A stretch of 64,000 nt of DNA from Zerene cesonia (lineage: Eukaryota; Arthropoda; Insecta; Lepidoptera; Pieridae). The translations under genes and the position numbers were made by a program. The stretch is from assembly GCF_012273895.1 (NCBI RefSeq), contig NC_052109.1:4230432-4294431 (forward strand), read 5' to 3'. This document shows positions 11,901 through 21,567 of the stretch, piece after piece. Numbering within the stretch: the stretch's first letter is position 1; each line of letters opens with the position of its first letter. The notes beneath the pieces were generated by a model. That model did no database searches. It was given only the letters and a program-made list of their open reading frames with translations, and was not told the DNA's origin.

Positions 11901-14900
11901 GGACACAGAAGGTTGATCACCTACTTGTCCGTAAAGAAAATCGATCAGTGAAACAGATGTACATCATCTGCCCCATGCCCCACTAAGGGACACGGGACTT
12001 CACTACTAATATAATTCTAGGACAATATCTTTCTTTTTTTTTAAGAAGTTCTCAATATATTTTTCTTATTTATAATCTGTGATGTTCATGATTTTAATTA
12101 TAAACTATGTCAAGATAAATTGATATTTTACCTTCAAAGAACGTTAAATATTCTCACTAGCAATTGATGTATCTACATCCTAGTGTTTTTTGTCGAGTAA
12201 AAAATAATTATGCTGCATTAATTTGCATAGTTTGATACATTAAGGTTTTGTTATACAATAACACTTTGAAATAGTTAATAATACAAAAGATAAAACGAAA
12301 AATTGATTAATTTATTTATTCATATATAGACAATATATGAATAAATTAAAGTACTTCTTGCAGAGAGTCAAACGTATTTATAAAGAAAAAGTCATTCAAA
12401 TTTTTTATAACATTTAGGCGTATGTTTTTTTTTTAGGACCCGACTCTTTGTAACAACGTAATATTGTTTAGTGTTTTTGGTATTATCGTCGTAGTTTATT
12501 TGTTAAATAATGTGTAACATACCTGACATATCTCCTCAAGAGAAAGACTGGTAGATTAAGAGATCCTTTCACCTTTGTTATAATGTTGGCGGTCAAAAAT
12601 CCAGACAACCAAAAGAAAGAATCCACCATGACGTCATCGTGTAGAAGAAACATTCCAATAAAAGAAACTATATCCTGGAATTTGTCACATATTTAAGGAA
12701 CTACGAGAACTTGAACGACGCACGCACACATTTATACAATCAACGAGTCAATGGTCTCTGCCGGATTTGCACTCACACTTGCGTACATATCATCGCCCAG
12801 GAATTAGAATATACGATTTATTATAATTATCTTTTAAGGTATCAAATTAGTATTATTATATTTTTAATAGAAAATTGAATTTGTATTTATCATGGACTAT
12901 ATCATAATATTTTATTTAATATTATTGCAGTGGATTAAATACTTTAAGGCATTATACAATACGCCTTTGGCTCATATAAACCCCTGAAATAGACCTGTCA
13001 CGTAAAACTAGCATGGTAAACACTTTTTGTGACGTTAGTGAAAAGGAAATAAAAGAATTATGAGCACAAAAATTTAGCTTATCCAGTTCCAAACAAATAA
13101 ATAAAATAATCTTCCCACTTTATAACATTTTCTGAAATCCCATATATGAAACTCCTCCACATATATGAAAATTTTAACACAATCGTAATAAACATACATA
13201 AGACATTTGAAAATGGATTAGACCGAACTATATATTAAAGCTTAAGAAATGCACGAAAATAATTATGTATAAATTCAATTAATCACTATTAAATTTAAAA
13301 TTATAGAACAATTTAGACACAAATTACCTCATCGACTCTGTAACCGTTGCTGATTGGGCCACCATTCGTGATTCCAAATTGATGATTAATTACGATAATG
13401 ACCATTGTGAAAAATCGTATCCCATATAATACTTCAATACCTTCTTTTTTGATTTTCAATAGATCCAAAGCATTGTCCTTTAGATCAAATGCTTTTGTTA
13501 TTATTAAAATTCCTAAAATAAAAGTAACAAGGTGAGCATGAATGTTAATTTTAAAATTTTAATTGTGTACTGTTTTTGTAGTAAATTCGAGAATAGCTAC
13601 AGCTCGAGGCTTTGCTGCTGAAGCCAGCGTATGTACTTCACCACATCAGACATGATTAACTTTCAGACAATAGCTAGAAAATATTCGTCCTTCAACACTT
13701 ACAAACTAATAAACTTTCCCTTTTAAACTTAATGGAAGAGGGTTAAGCTGTACTTTACATTGTATTATAAGTATGAAATTGATCTATTCATAATACAACA
13801 TGAAAGCCCGCTAATTATGGCTTAAATAATTATCATACTTACTTTTATTTAAATCTTTTTTGTTTAATAGGGTGCACACCACTGAGATTACTGTTAGCGC
13901 ACCAAAAACTAAACTGTAAACAATTCAATCATAATTACGTATATGGAGTTAAATATTCACAAAATAAAATTACAAACAGATTATACTATGCATAATATTA
14001 TAAAAGTGTAATACATACGCAAATGTAAAAAATACGCAAAAAACGATACGAAAAATTGTATATATTTATATTATCTAATTTTGCGTTTTATTAAGCTTTA
14101 GTGTTTATTTTCTATAAACAACACTTCAATGATTGTTAAAATTAAATAAACATTAATATGTCTATTTTAGCCTTGTAATAAATAAACCAGTGCGCATCAT
14201 TTTCGACAACAACAAATAACAGTATAATGTAACCCATGAAAACAGAAAGAGAAGATAAGAGATATAGAAGGAAAAATGATATACGGACGTTTCTTGGTCG
14301 AGTAGTGGGAGAGGTTGAGCCCATCAGGGTAAAATAACGTTGTGAAAAGTGGAGGCAAAAATATAATGAAATCAAATTTATGTGCATGATTTATTGCTAT
14401 TGCAAATTTTCTCAGTAAATTCTACTGCAATTATTTGAGAGAATGTGGTAGAATTTTCATTTATTGCTTTTTAAGTTAACTTATATGCGTAAATGACCTT
14501 ACAGCCTGTTATATCGGACCTTTTATTGCAAATTCTAAGAACAATAACTGCGTCAATGTTAATTTTTAGTAAGTATGTAATATGATAATATACTCACAAG
14601 AAAGCATAAAATAAAGCATCATAATGCACAGGCTCGTTCGCCTTATCACAGCTGTTGACAGCTACGTTTGCCTTTAATCCAGCTGCACCCAGATGGCTGT
14701 GGGCCAGCAGAATACCCATAAGACGCGCCACGGATTCCTTTTGGCATATATCAGGCACACACATCCCCCATGTGAGCCGGTTTAGTGGACGCAGAAAGTA
14801 CGATTGATGCTATTGAAATTGAGATATAATTTAGATTGTGTGAGGTATTAGAATATAGAATTTGTAATATATTTGACATGGTACTAGCTGATAAATTAAC

Positions 14901-16917
14901 ATGAATAATACTAGCTGATAAATTTAAATGGATTGTGCTATTGAGAAGATCAATATGATCTTTTCAATTAGTTATTGTATTACATTTTCTGTTATCATAA
15001 ATACAATTATTGTCATATCGAATAAACTGTACTATAGTACTGTTTTGTTAATGTATAGAAAAACTATAAGAAGTTAAATAGTGTGAGTTAAATCAATATC
15101 AACTTCTTAATATATTCACACGGTAGTTATACCTAGGAGAACCAGAATGTTGAATATGATGATATCATGCGTCACTAATTATTATAGACCTATAAAATAA
15201 TACAGGACCAGAAACATCTTATCAATATTTTTTTTTGTGATTCAAACTTTCTGTTGATTTATTTCTATTTTTATCATTTGAAACAATTATTTACACTCAA
15301 TTATTATAATACGCGATATAATATACGATACCTATGTACTAATCCAGATATACCTAATCTATCTTTATACCAACTTGTTTTCGAATGAAAGAGTGACAAA
15401 TCCAACCATACATCCAAACATCCATCCATACTTACAATCTTTCTCGTTTATAATATCATATCAGTAGGATATCATTAATGCGCCTACAAGCGAATATGTT
15501 TAATTAAGAAGTTACATAGCAATGAAAGCACTGCAAAAGCAAGCTTCGAAACTACAATGTTCATGTCATAAATCCCAGGCCTACCTCCAGCAAGTTGAGA
15601 GCGGATTGATAAGGATCGTACGGGTCGTGTGCACGTTTCTTAACAGCTTTATCCGTTCTCTCCAAAACGATATCAGCCAAGCAGTATTGCGACCTGAGTT
15701 CCTCATGATCTTTGTACCATGGAGCGTCCATGCATTCATCGTAGTTGCCAAGATGGAAACGGCTTCCGTAGAGTAGACCTTGAGGCTCAGAAGCTATGGA
15801 GTCCCAATCTGTTGAGATATATGTTAAAATCTAGAGATATAATTAAATATATTGGGCAGTTTTTATCAATTCTTGCATATAAACTTTATAATATATTTTT
15901 TATATTTCATTCCATTCCCGAAAATAAGTTATTCCAAGAAACTTAATACAATCGGTCCCATCGACTTTTTTAGCTATTCTTACTATAATTTAAAATAACA
16001 TAGGTATTCATGCTAGAATTAGCATCAAATTAGATTTTTTAATTCAAATTTACCCACGAGCAATGTCTTATACTATTATTTAAACATGTTTTCGTACACT
16101 TAAACACAGCATTATAAATTAAAATATACTATTACTCCAAAATTAAAAATATATAAAATAGAAAAGTCATTTTAATCTTTAGTACAGACATAAAATCGTA
16201 GTATAAGTACGAATATAATAATATTATTGTATATAAGTACATAAAATATTTATCGAAAATGTTTGGCAGCAATCTTAGCATCTCATTAAATTAATTTTAA
16301 AAGTAACTATAAATGTACTGAATGGAAAAATGCCTAGTTTTAATAAAACAGTTAAATATAATTTTTATGTATGTATGTACAGTATATACAGCTAAATATG
16401 TTAGTGGGGTCGGAAAAATTCTCACTTTGTATTTATAAAATAAAAAAAAAATATTGTTTATTAAACCAATACTAACTCAATTAATTTCTCCCTTATATTA
16501 CGGTAAAGTATATATTATCTGTGGTTATATGATTCAACAACTTATTTGCTAAAAGAAAGTGTAATAACTTCATCAATGATACAAAACATATAAATATGAC
16601 TTACTCCACGCCGCCCATAGCGTGAAATTTTGCAAATTTCTCAATAACGACACAGTTCTCTTTAAGCATGGCTGTTCTTCCTCAGTCCAATTTTGATTTT
16701 TCAAAACAAACAACACATCCTCCAGATACACGTAACTACCGTTAAAAAGGAAAGTTTTTTGCAATACATTTTTCCCATTTCCCTTTGACTCGGGCACTAC
16801 GTGTTTTTCTCCAACTGGTATCGACGGTGAATCAATAGTTTTAACAGGCACCAGAACGGAACAGTACGCGACTATAAAATTTAATAAAATTATTAAAATA
16901 ACCGCCGTTCGCAGCAT
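2819..16917 (-). CDS. NRF-6-type acyltransferase 3 family membrane protein (13 exons, 733 aa)
   Basis: This is a nose-resistant-to-fluoxetine-6-like protein, an integral membrane acyltransferase-3 family member. Its C. elegans relatives act in lipid and drug transport across epithelia. Coding exons on the minus strand are 16605-16917, 15585-15808, 14598-14809, 13843-13913, 13328-13512, 12523-12674, 10909-11077, 9813-10006, 7662-7806, 6278-6461, 4199-4341, 3283-3392 and 2819-2918. All junctions are GT-AG, phases match throughout, and the 2202 coding bases divide by three, giving 733 residues plus stop, a usual length for the family. Order: signal peptide (about 1-20), extracellular Cys-rich NRF domain (about 40-240), then the acyltransferase domain with about ten membrane segments (about 250-700). 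Family marks are the conserved His at about 317 (INHQFG), DSFFWLSGF at about 353, GSGPLW and NWW in exon 7, SWYIPCDF in exon 8 and PLSRLAYGLYLTH at about 630-642. The N gap at 8680-9679 lies within intron 8. The substrate is unknown. Confidence 0.95.
2919..3282 (-). other. NRF-6-like intron 12 with Helitron-like 3' end
   Basis: Positions 3107-3142 carry a degraded GCGCGGGCAAAGCTGCGGAC tail like the 3' ends of the other Helitron-like repeats in the window. The rest has no feature I recognise. Confidence 0.4.
3283..3392 (-). CDS. NRF-6-like exon 12: last membrane segment
   Basis: It encodes LIASFLIWILVEAPINNLL, the final membrane helix followed by the conserved EAPxxxL motif. The acceptor is GTTTCAG and the donor GTGAGA, phase 2. 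Confidence 0.9.
3780..3900. repeat. Dispersed repeat family, copy in NRF-6-like intron 11
   Basis: This stretch shares blocks such as CAATTCGAC, GTTACCTC and TCTGGAT in the same order with 51085-51215, and the latter shares further blocks with 32345-32430. It is a diverged, non-coding interspersed repeat of unknown class. Confidence 0.45.
4199..4341 (-). CDS. NRF-6-like exon 11
   Basis: It encodes WVPLSRLAYGLYLTHSLIIA, the LSRLxYxxYLxH block characteristic of the C-terminal acyltransferase-3 region, followed by ARNVYVTRN. The acceptor is CTTTCAG and the donor GTAAGT, phase 0. It lacks an internal ATG frame of useful size, so it is easy to miss. Confidence 0.92.
4421..4605 (-). mobile_element. 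SINE-like repeat, copy 2 (truncated, inverted)
   Basis: It holds GGTAAGCGCTACCACCGCCC and the internal palindromic block CATTTGTAAAGGCG...CGCCTCTACAAATG, in the opposite orientation to copy 1. The head region is missing. It is located in intron 10. Confidence 0.65.
4699..4720 (+). other. Candidate G-quadruplex
   Basis: Four runs of three or four G separated by TAA, TA and TA fit the canonical G-quadruplex pattern. The G-rich strand is the template strand of the NRF-6-like gene. The repeat unit is not the insect telomere unit TTAGG. Confidence 0.5.
6278..6461 (-). CDS. NRF-6-like exon 10
   Basis: It encodes a membrane segment, then LESAIYAALNRPVWACGISF, matching the family's yaaLxRpxWaxgia block. 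The acceptor is ATTTCAG and the donor GTAAGT, phase 1. Confidence 0.92.
6462..7661 (-). other. NRF-6-like intron 9
   Basis: AT-rich intron containing a strong 14-bp-stem hairpin (6875-6916) in a short GC-rich island and one TTATCTATGGTA motif (7543-7567). Nothing else was recognised. Confidence 0.5.
6875..6916. repeat. Inverted repeat, 14-bp stem
   Basis: Arms CGAGTGTGGTCACG (6875-6888) and CGTGACCACGCTCG (6903-6916) pair with a single T/G wobble position around a 14-base loop. Confidence 0.75.
7662..7806 (-). CDS. NRF-6-like exon 9
   Basis: The acceptor TTGACAG gives a first base that completes the split codon of exon 8, so no exon is lost in the gap. It encodes YIKSHTRFAAYLIGFFSGYI, the family's H/R-x-YLxG segment. 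The donor is GTATGT, phase 0. Confidence 0.92.
7807..9812 (-). other. NRF-6-like intron 8 with scaffold gap
   Basis: The intron contains 1000 N at 8680-9679, a standard placeholder. The phases of exons 8 and 9 join directly (GA plus T), so the gap is purely intronic. The visible flanks are AT-rich with no recognised element. Confidence 0.8.
9813..10006 (-). CDS. NRF-6-like exon 8
   Basis: It begins CLVVSWYIPCDFHFF, the conserved SWYxxCD block, then further membrane segments and PPIQLFTF. The acceptor is TTTTAG and the donor GTAAGT, leaving phase 2. The intron that follows contains the N gap. Confidence 0.93.
10049..10252 (-). mobile_element. tRNA-derived SINE, inverted copy in intron 7
   Basis: It is the reverse complement of the element at 11796-12004. 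On the minus strand it shows a Pol III A-box like TTGGTACAGTGGTTAACG and a B-box GGTTCAATTCC, then the body with CTGGCAGGACACAGAAGG and CATCTGCCC. It ends in a CACGGGACTTCA tail. Confidence 0.8.
10798..10866. repeat. CATCATC...CAGCCCATAT interspersed repeat fragment
   Basis: A CATCATCGTCATCAGCCCAT block followed by CTCACTGACGGG resembles a very common lepidopteran interspersed repeat. It lies in intron 7 just downstream of the exon 7 donor. Confidence 0.45.
10909..11077 (-). CDS. NRF-6-like exon 7
   Basis: It encodes a membrane segment followed by YSGSGPLWKK and CRKNWWASLL, both family signatures. The acceptor is TTTCAG and the donor GTAAGT, phase 0. It is bracketed by two inverted copies of a tRNA-derived SINE in the flanking introns. 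Confidence 0.94.
11168..11480 (+). mobile_element. Helitron-like non-autonomous element, intron 6
   Basis: It starts with TC after an A, and ends with a CGCGG...CCGCG hairpin region, a short spacer and CTAG followed by T. These are the termini expected for Helitrons inserted at an AT dinucleotide. The interior is AT-rich and non-coding. Confidence 0.6.
11796..12004 (+). mobile_element. tRNA-derived SINE, intron 6
   Basis: Pol III A-box TGGTACAGTGG lies at 11807-11817 and B-box GGTTCAATTCC at 11850-11860. These match the TRGYnnAGYGG and GGTTCRAnYCC consensus at tRNA-like positions. The unrelated body continues to CACGGGACTTCA. A truncated third copy lies at 52038-52082. Confidence 0.85.
12523..12674 (-). 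CDS. NRF-6-like exon 6
   Basis: It contains DSFFWLSGFLTA, one of the most conserved blocks of the family, followed by FLLRRYVR. The acceptor is TTCCAG and the donor GTATGT, phase 2. Confidence 0.93.
13328..13512 (-). CDS. NRF-6-like exon 5: start of acyltransferase domain
   Basis: It encodes GIEVLYGIRFFTMVIIVINH, with the conserved His of acyltransferase-3 proteins at about residue 317. The acceptor is ATTTTAG and the donor GTAATT, phase 0. Confidence 0.92.
13843..13913 (-). CDS. NRF-6-like exon 4: first membrane segment
   Basis: A 71-base exon encoding a hydrophobic stretch (LVFGALTVISVVCTLL) and a short Lys-rich loop. The acceptor is TTTACAG and the donor GTAAGT. It is too short to stand out as an open frame, but its phases fit exons 3 and 5 exactly. 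Confidence 0.9.
14598..14809 (-). CDS. NRF-6-like exon 3: second Cys motif of the NRF domain
   Basis: It contains TWGMCVPDICQKE, the CxPxxC motif that closes the NRF domain, and NSCDKANEP, then leads into the first membrane segment. The donor is GTGAGT, phase 2. Confidence 0.92.
15383..15475 (-). mobile_element. Helitron-like 5' fragment
   Basis: The reverse complement begins ATCCTACTGATATGATATT and continues into CATCC repeats, matching the 5' part of the element at 45588-45793. Confidence 0.5.
15585..15808 (-). CDS. NRF-6-like exon 2: NRF domain
   Basis: The exon opens with NWDSIASEPQGLLYGSR and contains HLGNYDECM, the hallmark of the NRF extracellular domain, then QYCLADIVLER. The acceptor is CAACAG and the donor GTAGGC; it leaves phase 0. 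Confidence 0.92.
16605..16917 (-). CDS. NRF-6-like exon 1: start codon and signal peptide
   Basis: The start is ATG at 16917. Residues 1-20 are MLRTAVILIILLNFIVAYCS, a typical secretory signal. The exon continues into the NRF domain and ends with FTLWAAW at a GTAAGT donor, phase 1. A TATA-like box and initiator lie immediately upstream, supporting this start. Confidence 0.9.
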
Positions 16918-16943
16918 TGTGCCTTCCGTTCAAGATATCTGTA

Positions 16944-16980
16944 AACTGAAGCTACGCGAAGAAGGTCTCATATTTTAAAA
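16944..16980 (-). promoter_or_regulatory. Core promoter of the NRF-6-like gene
   Basis: On the minus strand an arthropod initiator TCAGTT spans 16949-16944. A TATA-like TTTTAAAATA spans 16980-16971, about -33 to -24 from the initiator A. The predicted 5' UTR is about 30 bases before the ATG at 16917. Confidence 0.5.
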
Positions 16981-16989
16981 GGATATATT

Positions 16990-19250
16990 GCATAATTAAG
17001 TCAGACAATCTTAAGAGTCATCAGTAATTATCTATTACGTGTGTATTTTTTTAATCCTGAATGTATCGGTTAGAAGCTTAGCTATAATTAAATTTTATGC
17101 GATGTTGTTCTTATTTTTCAATTATTGTTCTACTCTGCCGCAACGAAACAATGGATATTCATAATAACAGGGAATAATGTTATAACATTGATATGAAATC
17201 TGTAAGCCGTTTAGACTTATTCAGTTCTCGTAAATATATATTAGTGTAAGAAAATTCGTACAGAAGTCAGTATTTGATAACACGTTTCATTTATTTGCTT
17301 TCTTTCAATAATATATATTTTCAAAATATAAATTTTCAAAACGTAAATTACAAATTGGCTAGTAAAATTAGTGCAGCTAAGTATCACCAAACGCTATTTA
17401 ATATGCCTGTCCATATCCTTTCAATCTACATATTTTATATTTTAATCTTTGAGTTATTAATACTGATTCAATAATTAAAACTCACCAAAGAAAACCACTA
17501 GCTTAAATTTTCAGATACGTTTTATCTAATTGGTTTGGGAGCTATAATAAAATATTCAAATATAACAAATTCTAGTATCTATTCGAAATAATAAACAAAT
17601 TCTAATACATATACTCTTAATATTACGTTACATATTTACTCCACTGCCATCTATGTCATAAACACAGAAATGAGCTTTCTTCACACCCCTTTTACTTCAT
17701 CCCAAAGCTTTTACCAACTTTTGACATTATTGTACAGATGGCGCTTATTAGGGCTCGAAAAAAGAATCAATTGTGTAGCACAGAAAATTTTGGATTTTGG
17801 AAAAACGTTTGGATTTATAATGTGTATTATAAACGCAAAACTGTTTTAAAGAAATCAGTACAAAGCGTTATGAACTTATTACATATACGAGCTTCACATC
17901 CTACGTAATTTCGCATCTGTCACTAATTGTTTTTCTTTACGCAAGTAGGTTTTTAGGTTTGCGTGTCCCTAGACTAAACTAAACTTTTTCTAATTAGTCT
18001 TCACCGGATAATTCCGAGATTTTTCACCAAGAATATTTAGGCCGTGGTATACTGAGCAATGTTGAGTTACCTAATTGAGACAAAAACAAGGTCTCTTATG
18101 TCCATTTACGAGTTTAATATCTAATTGTATTTCAAAGAAATTCTATTCTATTTAATTAAATTCTCCTTATAGATACAGGCGCACGTATTAGGATTAATCT
18201 AATCAACCTGAATATGATTAATATGGCGAAACTTTGGAATCATTTTTTAACAATTTTATTTATATCACTACTTATGTATGTATTTTTTGAATAACTTTAT
18301 ATAATGACTGGTGTAATGAAAACTGGCCAAGTCAAATTTAACCTAATTTAAGATCTCATATTTTTAAATAATAGCAATTGATATACGTATTCAAGAAAGC
18401 AAATAAATAGAGTTATTTTGTTTCTATAATAATATAATATTTGAATTTTTCATAGAACTTGGCACTCATTTAGATCCTTCTCTTTGCGAAGACCATAACA
18501 ATAAAAAAAGCATAATTTTTGTATTGAACTTAGCACTCTTTTTTATATTTGTTTTAATATCTGTCTCACCTTCTAATATGTAAACTTAATGAACTTCCCT
18601 TTTTAATGTCGTTATATGTGGATTTTTTTTTAATTGACCTATTCGAATTATTAATAAGCAATAATTGTAAAACTGTAAGGAAACAGCAATAAATATATAG
18701 ATTATTAATGATTGCAAGAAAGTAAATTATTGTAAAGTCAGACTTTACGGATCCCAATTTTTTGACAGTTTGCAATCTCGTAATCAAATGGTGTTAACAA
18801 TATTGCAGAGACAAGAAGAATAATTATAATCAAATTTGCCGAAATAAAGTTCATCGGGCATTTTGTAGATAAGATAAAATTAAAAAGTAAAGGTATAACA
18901 TTAAAACATACAATTTGTAACTAATTTTTATTCAGCAATAACTACATTAATCTAACATACAATACGAACTACGTTTTTGCTACAAACTAAAACACTAATA
19001 ATTTACGTACGTTAAAAGCAGTGCATAATAAAAACTCGGTGAAAATACACACATTTACGGTAGTATATTTTAATAATGATTTTAATTAAATCCTAACTTA
19101 TCATATAAGTAAGAAATACAGTTATTTTAATTATTTTCATTGATTGTTATTATAAACAGAGATACTCGTATTCTTCTATGCATATTTGTTATTTCGATTT
19201 CACAAAAATCTCCAAAACAGCCATCAAATTGTTAAATTATTTGTATCTAT
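16990..19250. other. Intergenic region between NRF-6-like 5' end and nerfin-1 3' end
   Basis: No coding gene is visible. It contains an AGATGGCGC motif at 17736-17744, of the type bound by insect CTCF, and otherwise AT-rich DNA. Confidence 0.5.
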
Positions 19251-19251
19251 A

Positions 19252-21567
19252 TTTATTTACAATTATTAAATGTATACATAAATTAGATTTGCAACCAGTA
19301 TTTGACCATTTATTACGCATTTCGAAAATTGATTCCGTTATTAAAAAAATGTACCATAATGGAATTTTAATAAAATAATACTTTTACGATTTAATATCTA
19401 TACATCCTATGCAATATTTTATATTTTTTACAATAATTTTAATAAATATAATATATATTAAATAAATATATTTTATCTAAAGTTTTACATTAAATTATAG
19501 CGCCATCTTATATACAATCTTTGGAACGCGTTGCGAAGAACACACTGACTAGATTCCACTCGATACGTTTCCTTATAAATAAATCTATTTTAAATAATTA
19601 AATATATAAATGTACATAAACGTTTTACGTTCTCTTATAATAAAACATAATAGGAGGTAGCTTAAAAAAATGAGAAAGATCATCGCAATTGGCAGAACTA
19701 TTTTTACTACTTGTGTTTTGATAAACACGAATCGCGCATTTGTAGGAGCAATAATAGTTGAATATTCCGATCGTAAGTATGTAAATAGTAATATACTCTA
19801 TATGTAAATGGTGTAAAAATAATGTTTTTAATGTACCGACTAGAAATGAGATCGCATTATAAATATACACTACATTTGGTTGACTAGTTCAAAATGATGA
19901 TGACTAAAGATATTACTAAATAAAAAAATGACTAGATAAATAATTTGGTTACATTGTAAAAATTTTAAAGACTAGATATAATTTTTGTAGAGATCAAATG
20001 AAAATATAAAACTAAGAGTGACTAGATTATTGACTAGGTATATAATTGCAGTAGAAACTAATAGTCAGTCAAAACAAAAAAAATGGCTTTGAAAATCAGA
20101 CAAAAGTCGTGTGATGTTGACTTTAACCCACCGCACGAGACCAGCGAGCGAAGCGATCGTGTCGCGTCAGCGCTCGTCGCGTGGTATAATCGATTTTAGT
20201 GCGTTTTCCGATCAAACAGATCGATTATGTATATATACTATAATAGTTGTTTATTACAGCCGAATTTTGATATAACAAATATTTTTTTCTATGACTAAGA
20301 CATATTTTTAAGTTTGTAGTTTTTTTTATTTATTAGTTGTTTTGACCAACGTCCTTGGTTAAAATTTTGACTGAGTTTACAAATCTCAGTTAAAATTTTG
20401 GGTGTGGTTTTAAGCCGCTATGAGTTATGACTGTCCTATAAATATGAATATTTTTTTTTGATAAATGACTAGCATCGTTAACTTCGCTATTTAAACGACT
20501 AGAATACGTTAAGAATAAGGAAGCTTAAGAGAATATATAAATATTTTTTTTTAATAATTAGATATTTTTTTATAATTTTTTGACGAATTTATAGGAGAAT
20601 TTTTCCACTATGACTAGATATATATTAAAAGTATATTTTCATGCTTAATTTCTACGTATAACTTGCTCCGTTTTCCAAGTTTCGCCCTACTTACGATTCC
20701 GATGGATACTAGAGGGTGGTGAAAGAATTATGAGAAGTGGTAAGTCAATGCACGGAGGTGGCCGGTGCATCTAAAAATATGCCTGGTTCTATCGATTGCG
20801 ATGACCCTTCGGTCGATAGAAATGCTAAATGCTAAATTACACATTGAATCAATTGTAAATGAAACTATAAACTCATTCTTTGCGTTTTTAAAATCATGTT
20901 AATATTTTGAGACCTATTTGTACTTAACACTAATGACGTTTAATGATTACGATTGTAGACAAATTTATTGCCGTTGTATAAAAATGTTTACATCATTTGT
21001 GTGAACACTGAAAAAAAAAACATTAATAAAATTATCCTACAGAAACCTGTTTCAAGTAAGCATTTATAGCAGCTTCATATACAATGTCATCTAATAGAAT
21101 ACAATGATAATTAACATTTTATGTGTATTGTATCTATGAGTAAGTTCAATTCTAGATATGATATTTTTATGCCTAAGTGTTGAATCAAGTATAATATATT
21201 GTATTGAACTAAGCTACCTCTATAATACGAAATTCTACTACTAGGTACACTGCTATTTGATCAAGACTGATAAAATTAATTAAAATATTATTTACAAGTA
21301 ATGAGCAATGTCATACATTTACCCAATATTAAATTTGGAATGTTGCTGTAGGAGATCATTAATATATACAAACCGTTAAGGAATATACTTATGTGTAACC
21401 AATTTACAGACCTTAAGTAAGCAAAAACACGTAACACACCTAAATCAAAATACTGTAACAATTTAGGAGAAGTAAAAGCTCGAGTCGTGGCTGTAAGGAG
21501 CTGAATAGGGGTAAAGAGTGTTAGACAGGGGGTAAGGAAAGCGCGGCACTGGCCGCAAAACATGACG
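19252..21567 (-). other. nerfin-1: nerfin-1 3' UTR (inferred extent)
   Basis: The stop codon is at 21568-21570. Downstream on the minus strand the sequence is non-coding but carries nine miR-279-family seed sites between 20618 and 19546, one let-7-type match (19654-19660) and one miR-9-type match (19518-19524). Candidate AATAAA polyadenylation signals on the minus strand are at 19314-19309 and 19257-19252, giving a 3' UTR of about 2.3 kb. A short GC-rich segment with CGAGCG...CGCTCG complementarity lies at 20130-20185. The extent is inferred from these sites, not from transcripts. Confidence 0.6.
19546..20618 (-). promoter_or_regulatory. nerfin-1: Array of nine miR-279/286/996-family target sites
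   Basis: Plus-strand TGACTAGA (8-mer site, UCUAGUCA in the mRNA) occurs at 19546-19553, 19929-19936, 20019-20026 and 20611-20618. GACTAGA (7-mer) occurs at 19970-19976 and 20497-20503. TGACTAG (7-mer with A opposite position 1) occurs at 19881-19887, 20031-20037 and 20466-20472. The 19546 site also resembles the miRNA beyond the seed. Near-misses (TGACTAAA, TGACTAAG) occur at 19901 and 20292. The miR-279 seed is GACUAGA, and nerfin-1 is a known miR-279 target in Drosophila. Confidence 0.85.

Larger units (their letters stand above)
12675..16604 (-). other. NRF-6-like introns 1-5
   Basis: Between exons 1-6 the introns are AT-rich. They hold a Helitron-like 5' fragment (15383-15475, minus) and a 27-bp-period tandem duplication of TACTAGCTGATAAATT (14882 and 14909). 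Intron 1 also contains one TTATCTGTGG motif (16506-16530). Nothing else was recognised. Confidence 0.5.

Noticed and set aside
15522..15946. Plus-strand open frames at 15522-15946
   Set aside because: They are shadows of NRF-6-like exon 2.
19546..20618. TGACTAGA copies as a miR-279 gene cluster on the plus strand
   Set aside because: None of the copies is followed by a partner arm forming a precursor hairpin, and the sequence beyond the seed varies. Target sites in the minus-strand mRNA explain the pattern.
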